Part shown: positions 43,214 through 51,589 of the stretch, piece by piece | Position numbering within the stretch: the first letter of the stretch is position 1 | How the letters are laid out: each line of letters opens with the position of its first letter | From: Xanthobacteraceae bacterium | Lineage (GTDB): Bacteria > Pseudomonadota > Alphaproteobacteria > Rhizobiales > Xanthobacteraceae | NCBI GenBank assembly: GCA_019745775.1 | Contig: JAIESR010000019.1 | Coordinates: forward strand, 119,708-183,707 | Direction of reading: 5' to 3' | Length of the DNA: 64,000 bases | Translations under genes and position numbers: made by a program | The notes under the pieces: generated by a model | Told to the model about the DNA's origin: nothing | Databases searched by the model: none | Seen by the model: only the letters and a program-made list of their open reading frames with translations

Positions 43214-43873
43214 GTGGTCCGATTCGAAAATGTGGGTTTGCGCTACGGCCTGGGGCCGGAGGTCCTGCGCGACCTGAATTTCCGTATCGAGCCGCATTCG
43301 TTCCAGTTCCTGACTGGCCCATCAGGGGCGGGGAAATCGTCGCTGCTACGGCTCCTGTTCCTCTCGATGCGGCCGACCCGCGGGTTGGTCACGCTGTTCG
43401 GCCATGACATTGCGACCCTCGGCAAGGACGCGCTGGCGACGCTGCGCCGCCGTATCGGTATCGTGTTCCAGGATTTCCGCCTGCTCGATCACATGACGAC
43501 CTACGAGAACGTGTCGCTGCCGCTGCGCGTGCTTGGCCGGCCCGAGGACACCTACCGCGAGGAGGTGGTGGAACTGTTGCGCTGGGTCGGGCTCGGCGAG
43601 CGCATGTCGGCGCTGCCGCCGGTGCTCTCGGGCGGCGAGAAGCAGCGCGCCGCGATCGCGCGCGCCGTGATCGCGCGGCCGCAACTGCTGCTCGCCGACG
43701 AGCCGACCGGCAACGTCGATCCGAACCTGGCGCAACGCCTGTTGCGCCTGTTCGTCGAATTGAACAAGTCGGGCACGTCCGTCGTGATCGCGACCCACGA
43801 CATCGCGCTGATGGATCAGTACGACGCCCGCCGGCTCGTGCTGCACGAAGGGCGGCTGCATGTCTACGATTGA
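43214..43873 (+). CDS. ftsE: Cell division ATP-binding protein FtsE
   Basis: A 219-residue ABC ATPase: VRFENVGLRYGLGPEVLRDL, Walker A in LTGPSGAGKSSLLRLL, signature LSGGEKQRAAIARA, Walker B in LLLADEPTGNVDP and switch His in VVIATHDIALM. With FtsX it controls periplasmic amidase activation at the septum. The GTG at 43214 was chosen because homology starts there; the upstream open frame has no family match. It overlaps ftsX by 14 bp. Confidence 0.94.
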   Translation: MVRFENVGLRYGLGPEVLRDLNFRIEPHSFQFLTGPSGAGKSSLLRLLFLSMRPTRGLVTLFGHDIATLGKDALATLRRRIGIVFQDFRLLDHMTTYENVSLPLRVLGRPEDTYREEVVELLRWVGLGERMSALPPVLSGGEKQRAAIARAVIARPQLLLADEPTGNVDPNLAQRLLRLFVELNKSGTSVVIATHDIALMDQYDARRLVLHEGRLHVYD

Positions 43874-44840
43874 CGACGATCGCGACGTGCAGGCTTACGA
43901 CCCGCCGGCGGCGGAAGCGCAGACGCCGACGGAGGAACTGCCGCGGTTCGAGAACCCGATCGTTCCCGACAACACGATCGGCGGTCGCGCCCTGATCGCG
44001 GTCATTGCGATCATGACCTTCCTCGCCTCGCTGACCACCGGCGCCGTGATCCTCGTGCACGCCGCCGCCGGCGACTGGCAGTCGGAGGTCGCGCGTGAGG
44101 TCACGATCCAGGTGCGCGTCATGCCCGGTCGGGACATCGAGGCCGACGTGCAGCGCGCGGCCGACATTGCTCGGAAGATTCCCGGCGTCGCCGACGCCCG
44201 CGCCTATTCGCGCGATGAATCGGCGCGACTGCTGGAGCCGTGGCTGGGTGCGGGCTTGAAGCTCGACGACCTGCCGGTGCCGCGCATCGTGGTGGTGCGG
44301 CTTGAGACCCAGCCTGCGCCCGATATGGCGGAGCTGCGGCGGCGGCTCGCGGCCGAGGTGCCCGCCGCCAGCCTCGACGACCACCGAAATTTCGTCGATC
44401 GCATGCGCGCGATGTCGAACGCGGCGCTGTTCGGCGGGCTTGCAATCGTCGCGCTGATGCTGCTGGCGACGGTCCTGTCGGTGGTGTTTGCCACCCGCGG
44501 GGCGATGGTGGCCAACCGCAACGTGATCGAGGTCCTGCATTTCATCGGCGCAAAGAACGGCTTCATCGCCGGGCATTTCCAGCGCCGCTTTCTGCGCCTG
44601 GGTTTGCAGGGCGGCGCCATCGGCGGCGGCAGTGCGCTGCTGCTGTTTGCGATTGCGGATTTTGCCACCCGCTGGCTCCTCGGAGCCGCCGCCACTCAGC
44701 AATTCATGGCCCTGTTCGGGACATTTTCAATCGGCGTGACGGGCTACATTGCAGTGGTTGTCCAGGTTATCCTGATCGCGCTGGTGGCCTCGTATACGTC
44801 GCGGACCACCGTGAACCGGACGCTCGAGACCATTCAATAA
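43860..44840 (+). CDS. ftsX: Cell division protein FtsX
   Basis: A 326-residue membrane protein. A ~45-residue acidic cytoplasmic N-terminus precedes TM1 (ALIAVIAIMTFLASLTTGAVILV). The periplasmic domain (about 70-165) is followed by three further helices: GGLAIVALMLLATVLSVVFA, then one near 265 and one near 300. The conserved cytoplasmic loop ANRNVIEVLHFIGAKNGFIAGHF is present. It partners FtsE, and its extracellular loop recruits peptidoglycan hydrolase activators; an M23 peptidase gene lies at 60.8 kb. It overlaps ftsE by 14 bp. Confidence 0.93.
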   Translation: MSTIDDDRDVQAYDPPAAEAQTPTEELPRFENPIVPDNTIGGRALIAVIAIMTFLASLTTGAVILVHAAAGDWQSEVAREVTIQVRVMPGRDIEADVQRAADIARKIPGVADARAYSRDESARLLEPWLGAGLKLDDLPVPRIVVVRLETQPAPDMAELRRRLAAEVPAASLDDHRNFVDRMRAMSNAALFGGLAIVALMLLATVLSVVFATRGAMVANRNVIEVLHFIGAKNGFIAGHFQRRFLRLGLQGGAIGGGSALLLFAIADFATRWLLGAAATQQFMALFGTFSIGVTGYIAVVVQVILIALVASYTSRTTVNRTLETIQ

Positions 44841-44920
44841 CCGTTCCCCGTCAGGTTCTTCGGCGACGTGATGCCATGGCGCGGCCGGATTTTGCGCTAT
44901 GGTCACCTCGGGTGGAGAGC

Positions 44921-45595
44921 ATGCAGACAGCCAGGTCCAGTACCGGCGAACGCAGCGGTGACGGCGCCAACAGCGGCCGCGGCGGCTCACGGCTGCTGCG
45001 CCGCGTCGTCCGCCTGACGTTGGCGCTGTGTATCGGCGCGGCGCTCCTGCTTGCGCTCGGATTCTTCTGGTTCGTTTCGACGCTGCCGACCGAGGAGGTC
45101 AAGCTCGATCGCAATGCCGACGGCATTGTCGCGCTCACCGGCGGCGCCTCGCGGATCGTCGATGCCATCGAGCTCCTGGCCGCCAAGCGCGGCCAGCGCC
45201 TCCTGATCAGCGGCGCCAACCGCTCGACCAATGCCGGCGAGATTTCGCGCTTGCATCCGGAGTTCGCCGCGATCGTGCGCTGTTGCGTCGATTTCGACCG
45301 CTCCTTGAACACGCTCGGTAATGCGATCGAGACCCGCAAATGGGCCGAGCAGCGCAACATCCGCTCGTTGATCGTGGTGACGTCCGGCTATCACATGCCG
45401 CGCGCCAAGGCGGAGATCGCCCACCAGCTTCCGGGCGTGACGCTGATCGCGTTTCCGGTGCTCTCGGAGAAGCTGCGAGCGGAACCCTGGTGGTCGAGCG
45501 CCGCGACCCTGCGCCTGGTCCTGCTCGAATACCTGAAATTCGTGTTCTCGCAGGTGCGGATGCATGTGAATCCGAGCGCCGGCGTGGCTGATTGA
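44921..45595 (+). CDS. YdcF/ElyC family (DUF218) protein
   Basis: A 224-residue protein. A basic Gly/Ser-rich N-terminus and one helix (LTLALCIGAALLLALGFFWFV) lead to the DUF218 domain: GIVALTGGASRIVDAIELLAA, LLISGANRSTNAGEI and LIVVTSGYHMPRAKAEIA. DUF218 proteins act in envelope biogenesis (ElyC) and bind nucleotides in some cases. The start at 44921 has GGAG just upstream; an ATG at 44876 is possible. It follows ftsX by 80 bp. Confidence 0.87.
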   Translation: MQTARSSTGERSGDGANSGRGGSRLLRRVVRLTLALCIGAALLLALGFFWFVSTLPTEEVKLDRNADGIVALTGGASRIVDAIELLAAKRGQRLLISGANRSTNAGEISRLHPEFAAIVRCCVDFDRSLNTLGNAIETRKWAEQRNIRSLIVVTSGYHMPRAKAEIAHQLPGVTLIAFPVLSEKLRAEPWWSSAATLRLVLLEYLKFVFSQVRMHVNPSAGVAD

Positions 45596-45692
45596 TGGGC
45601 CGTCGCCCTGGCAGCGCCGGTGCCGCGCGGAGTAATATCGAAATCCGGCAATAGCGGTTGCCACCGCATCATCCGCATAACGGGACTTCCTC

Positions 45693-46460
45693 GTGATTGT
45701 GATCCGATCTTTCGTCTTCAATATCCTGTTCTACCTCAATCTGCTCATCTACTTCATCATCGCCATCCCGACGCTGGTGATGCCGCGGATGGCGATCGTG
45801 AAGCTGGCCACCTCCTGGGGCCGCACCAACAACCGTCTGCTGCGCCTCGTGTGCGGCATCCAGGTCGAATACCGCGGCCTGGAGAAGGTCCCGCAAGGCG
45901 CGCTCTTGGTGGCATCCAAGCACCAATCGCTGTGGGAGACGTTTGCGCTGCTGCAGCTGTTCTCCGATCCCGCCTTCATCCTCAAGCGTGAGCTGCAATG
46001 GATTCCGTTCTTCGGCTGGTACGCCATGAAGGCCGGCATGATCCCGGTCGATCGCGGCCGACGCGGGCAGGCGCTCGCGGACATGACCGAGCGTGCGCAC
46101 ATCGAGCTCGCGCATGGGCGGCAGATCGTGATCTTCCCTGAAGGGACGCGCCGCGCGCCCGGCGCCGAGCCGAGCTACAAGTTCGGCATCGCACATCTCT
46201 ACGGCGAGACCGGCATTGCGTGTCTGCCGATCGCGCTCAATTCCGGCCTGTTCTGGCCGCGCCGATCGTTCATGCGCTATCCCGGAACGATCATCGCCGA
46301 AGTGCTCGATCCGATCGCGCCCGGCCTCAGCAAGGACGCGTTCGCGGCGCGGCTGCAGCAGGACGTCGAGACCGCGACCGCGCGGCTCATCGACGAGGGT
46401 GAGCGCGAGCTTGCCAGGAACGGAATCAGGAACGCGCCAATCGCACGGACGTCAGGGTGA
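45693..46460 (+). CDS. 1-acylglycerol-3-phosphate O-acyltransferase (PlsC-like)
   Basis: A 255-residue lysophospholipid acyltransferase. An N-terminal helix (FVFNILFYLNLLIYFIIAIP) is followed by the catalytic motif in VASKHQSLWETFAL, a variant of HxxxxD with Glu in place of Asp. It also has PFFGWYAMKAGMIPVDRG and the substrate motif IVIFPEGTRRAPG. It probably makes phosphatidic acid. The Glu at the acid position (HQSLWE) is common in alphaproteobacterial members. A GTG start is used. It follows the ydcF-like gene and overlaps the convergent chaC gene by 9 bp. Confidence 0.9.
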   Translation: MIVIRSFVFNILFYLNLLIYFIIAIPTLVMPRMAIVKLATSWGRTNNRLLRLVCGIQVEYRGLEKVPQGALLVASKHQSLWETFALLQLFSDPAFILKRELQWIPFFGWYAMKAGMIPVDRGRRGQALADMTERAHIELAHGRQIVIFPEGTRRAPGAEPSYKFGIAHLYGETGIACLPIALNSGLFWPRRSFMRYPGTIIAEVLDPIAPGLSKDAFAARLQQDVETATARLIDEGERELARNGIRNAPIARTSG

Positions 46461-47036
46461 CGTGGTCGGGGCGCCGTGCGTCTGGTGCACGCCTTTGAGT
46501 CGCTCAGCCAGCAGGTGCAACTCGGTCTCCCGGTAGCCAAGCTCCTCGAGCGCGCTCACGGTCGCGATCACGTAATCACGGTTGTTGCCGGACTGGCCGT
46601 GCCCCTGGCGCACGTGATGGATCTGCTGCTCGAGCGTCAGGCGTCCCGCATATTGCGGATGGCTGCGGTCGACCATGTAGCAGAGCGCGGGCACGACCCG
46701 TTCCGGATTGGTCTTGAGCCGCACCGGCCGCACGAACTCGCGATAGACCATCGTGACCTGCTCGCGCGCCCGCAGATAGGCAACCGTGTCGGCCCGCTTC
46801 GTCGCTGCCACGCGGAAGGCGATGCCGCGGCAGGCGCCGCCGCGATCGAGACCGAGCACGAGGCCGGGACGTTCCGGTGTCCCTCGGTGCACGAACGAGT
46901 AGACGCAGAGCGCCCGGTGCGCGCCGATCAGCCGGGCTTCGAATCGTTCGACATATTCGAATCCCGGCCGCCACATCAGCGAGCCATAGCCGAACACCCA
47001 GAGATCGCCGGCGGCAGGATCAGTCAGCGGGTCCAT
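46452..47036 (-). CDS. chaC: Gamma-glutamylcyclotransferase (ChaC family)
   Basis: A 194-residue ChaC-like protein. The substrate loop is LWVFGYGSLMWRPGFEYVE, with FVHRGTPERPGLVLGLDRGG, CRGIAFRV and the catalytic Glu region VTMVYREFV. The C-terminal HHVRQGHGQSGNNRDYVIAT is conserved. The family splits glutathione into 5-oxoproline and Cys-Gly. Stop codons of chaC and the plsC-like gene overlap convergently. Confidence 0.92.
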   Translation of the reverse strand: MDPLTDPAAGDLWVFGYGSLMWRPGFEYVERFEARLIGAHRALCVYSFVHRGTPERPGLVLGLDRGGACRGIAFRVAATKRADTVAYLRAREQVTMVYREFVRPVRLKTNPERVVPALCYMVDRSHPQYAGRLTLEQQIHHVRQGHGQSGNNRDYVIATVSALEELGYRETELHLLAERLKGVHQTHGAPTTSP

Positions 47037-47342
47037 GAAATCGAGTTCCGGTACGTGCCTTGATGCGTCGCTTGTGCGCTTCTTGTTTGTGCTTCCTGGT
47101 CCGTTGGTGCGTCGGCAGGGGACCGACGTTCATAGTCGTGATTCGGGGTGCCTTCAGCAACGTTACGCGCATTGGTGCTGCCCCTCGAATGGCTCATAAT
47201 GATTGAGCCATTGCGCCGGGCCTCAGGCGGGGCGTGGCTGCACTTTTTCCTTGCAAACGCCTCATTCCAAGGCTTCAGAGGCCCGCTTAGGGGCGCGGAC
47301 ATCGAGCAGACGTAGTAAGGTTTGGCTTCAGGAGCGCAATGA
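47037..47342. other. Intergenic region with one strong hairpin
   Basis: I see no gene in these 306 bp between the divergent chaC and DUF2125 genes. A perfect inverted repeat lies at 47188-47212: AATGGCTCA, a 7-nt loop and TGAGCCATT. It could be an operator or a small RNA hairpin. Otherwise the stretch is probably promoter DNA. Confidence 0.4.
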
Positions 47343-48458
47343 ATGCTTGATCGGCCATCCGCAACCCGTCGCCGCCTCTGGCTGTTCGTGCCATTCGCGT
47401 TGCTGGTTGCCCTTGCGGTGATCTGGACCGGCCTGTGGTTTTACGCGGTCTCACGCGCGGAGGCCGCGCTCGCCGGCTGGCGCGCCCGTGAGGCGAAATC
47501 CGGCCGCACGTATGAATGCGGTTCGGAATCCATTGGCGGATTCCCGTTCCGCATCGAGGTCCGCTGCACCAAGCCGGTTGCTGAAATCCGCAGCAAGGGC
47601 ACCCAAGTCGTGCTGCGCGGCGAAGACCTCGTTATGCTGGCGCAGGTCTATCAGCCGACCTTGCTGATCGGCGAGTTCAAGAGCCCGATGACGGTCGCCG
47701 ACCCCGGGCAGCCGCCGGCCTATGTCGCGAACTGGTCGCTCGGCCAATCGAGCATGCGCGGCACGCCGCGGGCGCCGCAGCGCGGTTCGCTGGTGTTTGA
47801 TGGTCTCGTCGTGCAGCGACCGGGGTCCGATGCGCGCGTCCTCAACGCCAAACGGCTCGAGCTGCACGGTCGCATCGCGGAAGGCTCGGTCAACGACAAT
47901 CCGGTCATCGATCTCGGCCTGCGCGGGACCGCGGTCAGTGCCCCAGAGCTGCATCAGATCACGGCGACGCCGCTCAACGCGGAAGTCTCCGCCACCATCC
48001 GCGGGCTCGCCGACTTCGCGCCAAAGCCATGGCCGGTTCGGTTCCGGGAATTGCAGCAGCGCGGCGGCCGCATCGATATAGTCAATGCGCGCGTGCAGCA
48101 GGGCGAGGTGATCGCCGTCAGCTCCGGCTCTCTCGGTCTCACCGAGCGTGGCAATCTCGACGGCCAGCTGCAGATGACGGTGGTCAACCTGGAGCACGTC
48201 CTCAAGCAGCTCGACCTCGAAACGCTCGTCTCGCAAGGGCGCGTCGGCTCCGCCATCGACAAGCTCGACAAGCTTCTTCCCGGACTTGGCAACATTGCGC
48301 GCAAGAACGCGGCGCCGGGCATCCTGGTCGGTCTCGATGCGATCGGGAAGCGCACCACGCTCGAAGGCAAGCCGGCGGTCAGCGTGCCGCTTCGCTTCGT
48401 GGACGGGCGCGTGATGCTTGGCCCGCTCCCGGTCGGCCGCACGCCGCCGTTGTTCTGA
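47343..48458 (+). CDS. DUF2125 family protein
   Basis: A 371-residue protein. An N-terminal basic segment and signal anchor (LWLFVPFALLVALAVIWTGLWFYAV) are followed by a periplasmic domain with the family's opening GWRAREAKSGRTYECGSESI, GGFPFRIEVRC and GSLGLTERGNLDGQLQ. The two Cys in TYECGS and EVRCTK probably form a disulfide. DUF2125 is alphaproteobacterial and uncharacterised, with a repeated beta structure that looks like lipid-transfer (AsmA-like) proteins. The C-terminal part has VPLRFVDGRVMLGPLPVG. Confidence 0.87.
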   Translation: MLDRPSATRRRLWLFVPFALLVALAVIWTGLWFYAVSRAEAALAGWRAREAKSGRTYECGSESIGGFPFRIEVRCTKPVAEIRSKGTQVVLRGEDLVMLAQVYQPTLLIGEFKSPMTVADPGQPPAYVANWSLGQSSMRGTPRAPQRGSLVFDGLVVQRPGSDARVLNAKRLELHGRIAEGSVNDNPVIDLGLRGTAVSAPELHQITATPLNAEVSATIRGLADFAPKPWPVRFRELQQRGGRIDIVNARVQQGEVIAVSSGSLGLTERGNLDGQLQMTVVNLEHVLKQLDLETLVSQGRVGSAIDKLDKLLPGLGNIARKNAAPGILVGLDAIGKRTTLEGKPAVSVPLRFVDGRVMLGPLPVGRTPPLF

Positions 48459-48505
48459 TCTTGATCTGCCCTCACCATGAGGCCGGAGGAGTCGCGCCTG
48501 CCGAG

Positions 48506-49336
48506 TCACTTATCGCGGAAGCGTCCGACATAGATCGCGCGCCAGCGCTTGCCAGTGAGATAGAACAGCCCGGTCTTGGCATCATAGGCGATGCCGTTGA
48601 GCACGTTCTCGGACGAGTTTGTGCTGGCGCGCTCGTCCGGCGTCATCACCTCCCACAGCACGTTGAGATCGGCGACCGCATCGATGCAGCCGGTCTGCGG
48701 ATCGAAGCGCACGATCGAGCGGGTGGTGAAGATGTTGCCGTAGAGCTTGCCGTCGACGCGTTCGAGTTCGTTGACGCCGGCGACGGCTTCTTTGCCGGCG
48801 CGGATGGTCACCGACTTGCCGAGCTTGAAGGTCTTCGGATCGGCATAGTAGAGCGACGGCCCGCCGTCGGTGAACATGAGGTTGGTGCCGTCATGCGTCA
48901 GCCCCCAGCCGTCGCGCGGGTTGCGCATCTGCCGTTTGAGCTTGCCGGCGGTGTCGTAGACGAAGACCTGACGTTCCTGCCACGTCAGCTGAAACACCTC
49001 GTCGTCCAGGATGGTGAGGCCCTCGCCGAACACCTTGCGGCCCTGATCCGCCAGGGTCGTCACCTTGCCGTCGAGCGTGATGGTGTTGAGCTGGGTGGTG
49101 CCGCCGATATTGCCCGTGCTCTCGAACAGTACGCCGTTGCGCAGCTCCAACCCCTGCGTGAATCCGACCCGGCTGCGCACGATCTTGCTGGTGACCTCGA
49201 ACTTCATGATGGCCGGATCGCCGCAGGCCTGCTGCGCGAAGCTTTGCGTCGGCGCGCTAACCAGGACCGCGGTCAGAAGCGCAATCCACGCCCCGCGGGT
49301 GGCGGTGCGGTTAAATCGCGTTATTGGTGAGGTCAT
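48506..49336 (-). CDS. Glutaminyl-peptide cyclotransferase-like protein
   Basis: A 276-residue protein. A signal peptide (IALLTAVLVSAPTQSFAQQ) precedes a five-bladed propeller-like domain with VGFTQGLELRNGVLFESTGN, GEGLTILDDEVFQLTWQE, DGWGLTHDGTNLMFTDGG and NELERVDGKLYGNIF. This is the plant-type glutamine cyclotransferase family (Glu_cyclase_2), which forms N-terminal pyroglutamate. The start was placed at the ATG before TSPITRF. It is divergent from gmd. Confidence 0.87.
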   Translation of the reverse strand: MTSPITRFNRTATRGAWIALLTAVLVSAPTQSFAQQACGDPAIMKFEVTSKIVRSRVGFTQGLELRNGVLFESTGNIGGTTQLNTITLDGKVTTLADQGRKVFGEGLTILDDEVFQLTWQERQVFVYDTAGKLKRQMRNPRDGWGLTHDGTNLMFTDGGPSLYYADPKTFKLGKSVTIRAGKEAVAGVNELERVDGKLYGNIFTTRSIVRFDPQTGCIDAVADLNVLWEVMTPDERASTNSSENVLNGIAYDAKTGLFYLTGKRWRAIYVGRFRDK

Positions 49337-49410
49337 GGCATGCCTTGCTCTGTGCGGCCGCATAATGCCACGATGATGCGCATTGTGAAGTCGAGAGAGT
49401 CGAGATCAGC

Positions 49411-50445
49411 GTGGCGAAGCGTTCGTTCATTACTGGCGTCAACGGGCAGGATGGCGCCTATCTCGCACAATTGCTGCTGAAGAACGGCCATTCCGTGGTC
49501 GGGGCCGTGCGCAACGTCCCCACCGCCAATCTCGGGCGTTTGCAGGAGCTCGGCATCGCCGCCGACGTGGAGGTCGTCGACTTCGAGCTCCAGGAATTCG
49601 GCAACGCGTTGCGCGTGATCGAGCGCGCGCGGGTCGACGAGGTCTACAATCTCGCCGGGCAGAGCTATGTCGGCCCCTCGTTCGACAAGCCGGTGCATAC
49701 CGGCCAGGTCAACGCCATCGGCGTCACCGCCATCCTCGAAGCGATCCGCACCCTCGGCGCCAGCATCCGTTTCTACCAGGCCTCGACCTCGGAATTGTTC
49801 GGCAAGGCGCTGGAGACGCCGCAGACCGAACGCACGCCGTTCTATCCGCGCAGCCCCTATGCCGCCGCCAAGGCCTACGCCCAGTGGATCACCGTGAACT
49901 ATCGCGAGAGCTACGGCATGCACGCGGTGTGCGGCATTCTGTTCAATCACGAGTCGCCGCTCCGCGCACAAGGCTTCGTAACCCGCAAGATCACGCTCGG
50001 CCTGGCGCAGATCCGGCACAAGAAGCTCGACGTGCTCGAGCTCGGCAATCTCGACGCGCGCCGGGACTGGGGCTTCGCCGGCGATTATGTCGACGGCATG
50101 TGCCGCATGCTCCAGCACGAACCGGCCACCGACTATGTGCTGGCGACCGGCGAGACACGATCGATTCGCGATTTCGTGGTCGAGACCGGCCGCCATCTCG
50201 GTTTCGATCTCGTATGGCAAGGCACCGGCATCGACGAACGCGGCATCGATCGCGCGTCCGGCCGGACCATCGTCAAGGTCAATCCGCAGTTCTTTCGTCC
50301 CGCCGAGGTCGACATCGTGTGCGGCGATGCATCGAAGGCGCGCCGCGAGCTTGGCTGGCAGCCGCACACGTCATTCTCCGAGATGGTGCGGCTGATGGTG
50401 GAAGCCGACGACCGCCGCGTGCGTGAGGGGCGGTTGCTGTTTTAG
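49411..50445 (+). CDS. gmd: GDP-mannose 4,6-dehydratase
   Basis: A 344-residue extended SDR: SFITGVNGQDGAYLAQLLLK (NAD(P) motif), VYNLAGQSYVGPSF, YQASTSELFGKALETPQTER (catalytic Thr/Ser and Glu), YPRSPYAAAKAYAQWI (YxxxK) and CGILFNHESPLR. It converts GDP-mannose to GDP-4-keto-6-deoxymannose, a precursor of GDP-fucose, GDP-rhamnose or GDP-perosamine for surface polysaccharide. A GTG start follows a purine-rich stretch. No fcl, rmd or per partner is adjacent, so the second enzyme is elsewhere. It ends 1 bp before the convergent tyrC stop. Confidence 0.93.
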   Translation: MAKRSFITGVNGQDGAYLAQLLLKNGHSVVGAVRNVPTANLGRLQELGIAADVEVVDFELQEFGNALRVIERARVDEVYNLAGQSYVGPSFDKPVHTGQVNAIGVTAILEAIRTLGASIRFYQASTSELFGKALETPQTERTPFYPRSPYAAAKAYAQWITVNYRESYGMHAVCGILFNHESPLRAQGFVTRKITLGLAQIRHKKLDVLELGNLDARRDWGFAGDYVDGMCRMLQHEPATDYVLATGETRSIRDFVVETGRHLGFDLVWQGTGIDERGIDRASGRTIVKVNPQFFRPAEVDIVCGDASKARRELGWQPHTSFSEMVRLMVEADDRRVREGRLLF

Positions 50446-50446
50446 C

Positions 50447-51415
50447 CTAATCCTTGTCGGCATACGGCCGCGGCAGCGTGTCTGCCGGCAATCCCGGATG
50501 CGGGCGCCCGAAGTCGGGCGTAGCTGAGTCCTGGCCCAGCGCGACAATACTGCGGCGGATGGCTCGCCGTTCCGTAAAGATGTTGAACAGCGCGTCGCCG
50601 TCGCCGCGTCTTATTGCGCGCGTCAGCTCCGAGACATCCTCGCTGAAGCGGCCGAGCATCTCCAGAACGGCATCCTTGTTGGCGAGGAAGATGTCTCGCC
50701 ACATGGTCGGGTCGGACGAGGCGATGCGCGTAAAGTCGCGGAAGCCGCCGGCAGAGAACTTCAGCACTTCGTTCTGGGTGACCTCGCGCAGCTCGAAGGC
50801 GGTGCCGACGATGGTGTAGGCGATCAAATGCGGCAGGTGGCTCGTCACCGCCAGCACCAGGTCGTGGTGGTCGGCGGTCATGGTCTCGACCTTGGCGCCG
50901 AACGAACGCCAGAACGCGGCGAGCCGCTCGACCGCTTCCGGGCTCGTGCCCTCGGGCGGCGTCAGGATGCACCAGCGGTTGACGAACAGCTCGGCGAAGC
51001 CGGCGTCGGGGCCGGAGTACTCGGTGCCGGCAACGGGATGCGCGGGCACGAATTCGACACCCGCAGGCAGGTGAGGGGCCATGTCGCGAACAACCGAGCC
51101 CTTCACCGAGCCGACATCGGAGACGACGGCGCCCAGCTTGAGGTGCGGACCGATCTCGGCCGCCACCGCGCCGCAGGCCCCGACCGGAATGCACACGATC
51201 ACGAGATCGGCGTTCTTCACGGCTTCGGCGCTGGTCGCGACCACGTTGTCGGCGATGCCGAGCTCGGCCACGCGCTTGCGCGTCGCCTCCGAGCGTGCGG
51301 TGGCGACGATCTCCTTCACCACGCCCTGCTCGCGGGCGGCGCGTGCGATTGATGAGCCGATCAGGCCGACGCCGATCAGCGCCAGGCGATCGAACAATAC
51401 CATTTTGTTCGTCAT
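50447..51415 (-). CDS. tyrC: Prephenate/arogenate dehydrogenase family protein
   Basis: A 322-residue dehydrogenase. The Rossmann motif is LALIGVGLIGSSIARAA, with VIVCIPVGACGAVAAEI and the catalytic His region FVPAHPVAGTEYSGP. The C-terminal helical dimerisation part begins HHDLVLAVTSHLPHLIAYTI. It oxidises prephenate or arogenate on the way to tyrosine. The ATG before TNKMVLFD was preferred to a TTG six codons upstream. With the upstream hisC and chorismate mutase genes it makes a complete tyrosine-branch module. Confidence 0.92.
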   Translation of the reverse strand: MTNKMVLFDRLALIGVGLIGSSIARAAREQGVVKEIVATARSEATRKRVAELGIADNVVATSAEAVKNADLVIVCIPVGACGAVAAEIGPHLKLGAVVSDVGSVKGSVVRDMAPHLPAGVEFVPAHPVAGTEYSGPDAGFAELFVNRWCILTPPEGTSPEAVERLAAFWRSFGAKVETMTADHHDLVLAVTSHLPHLIAYTIVGTAFELREVTQNEVLKFSAGGFRDFTRIASSDPTMWRDIFLANKDAVLEMLGRFSEDVSELTRAIRRGDGDALFNIFTERRAIRRSIVALGQDSATPDFGRPHPGLPADTLPRPYADKD

Positions 51416-51446
51416 GATGCACAAACCTGTCAACGCGACGGCCGCA

Positions 51447-51544
51447 CTCCCTCTCCCCAGAGGAGAGGGGTGGGGTGAGGGGGTTCGAACTTATCGAGGG
51501 AGCTAGTCCCCCTCACCCCACCCCTCTCCAGTGGGGAGAGGGAG
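51447..51544. repeat. Long nested palindrome with CTCCCTCTCCCC core
   Basis: Outer arms CTCCCTCTCCCCA (51447-51459) and TGGGGAGAGGGAG (51532-51544) are perfectly complementary. The inner arms pair over more than 20 nt (GAGAGGGGTGGGGTGAGGGG with its complement). The core is shared with the repeat at 5001-5065. It lies between tyrC and hisC on the leftward transcript and may form a strong intercistronic hairpin. Confidence 0.8.
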
Positions 51545-51589
51545 CCGACCGCCTTCGCCGCTCGGTCGTGCCCGAAATTCCGCGTGTTG

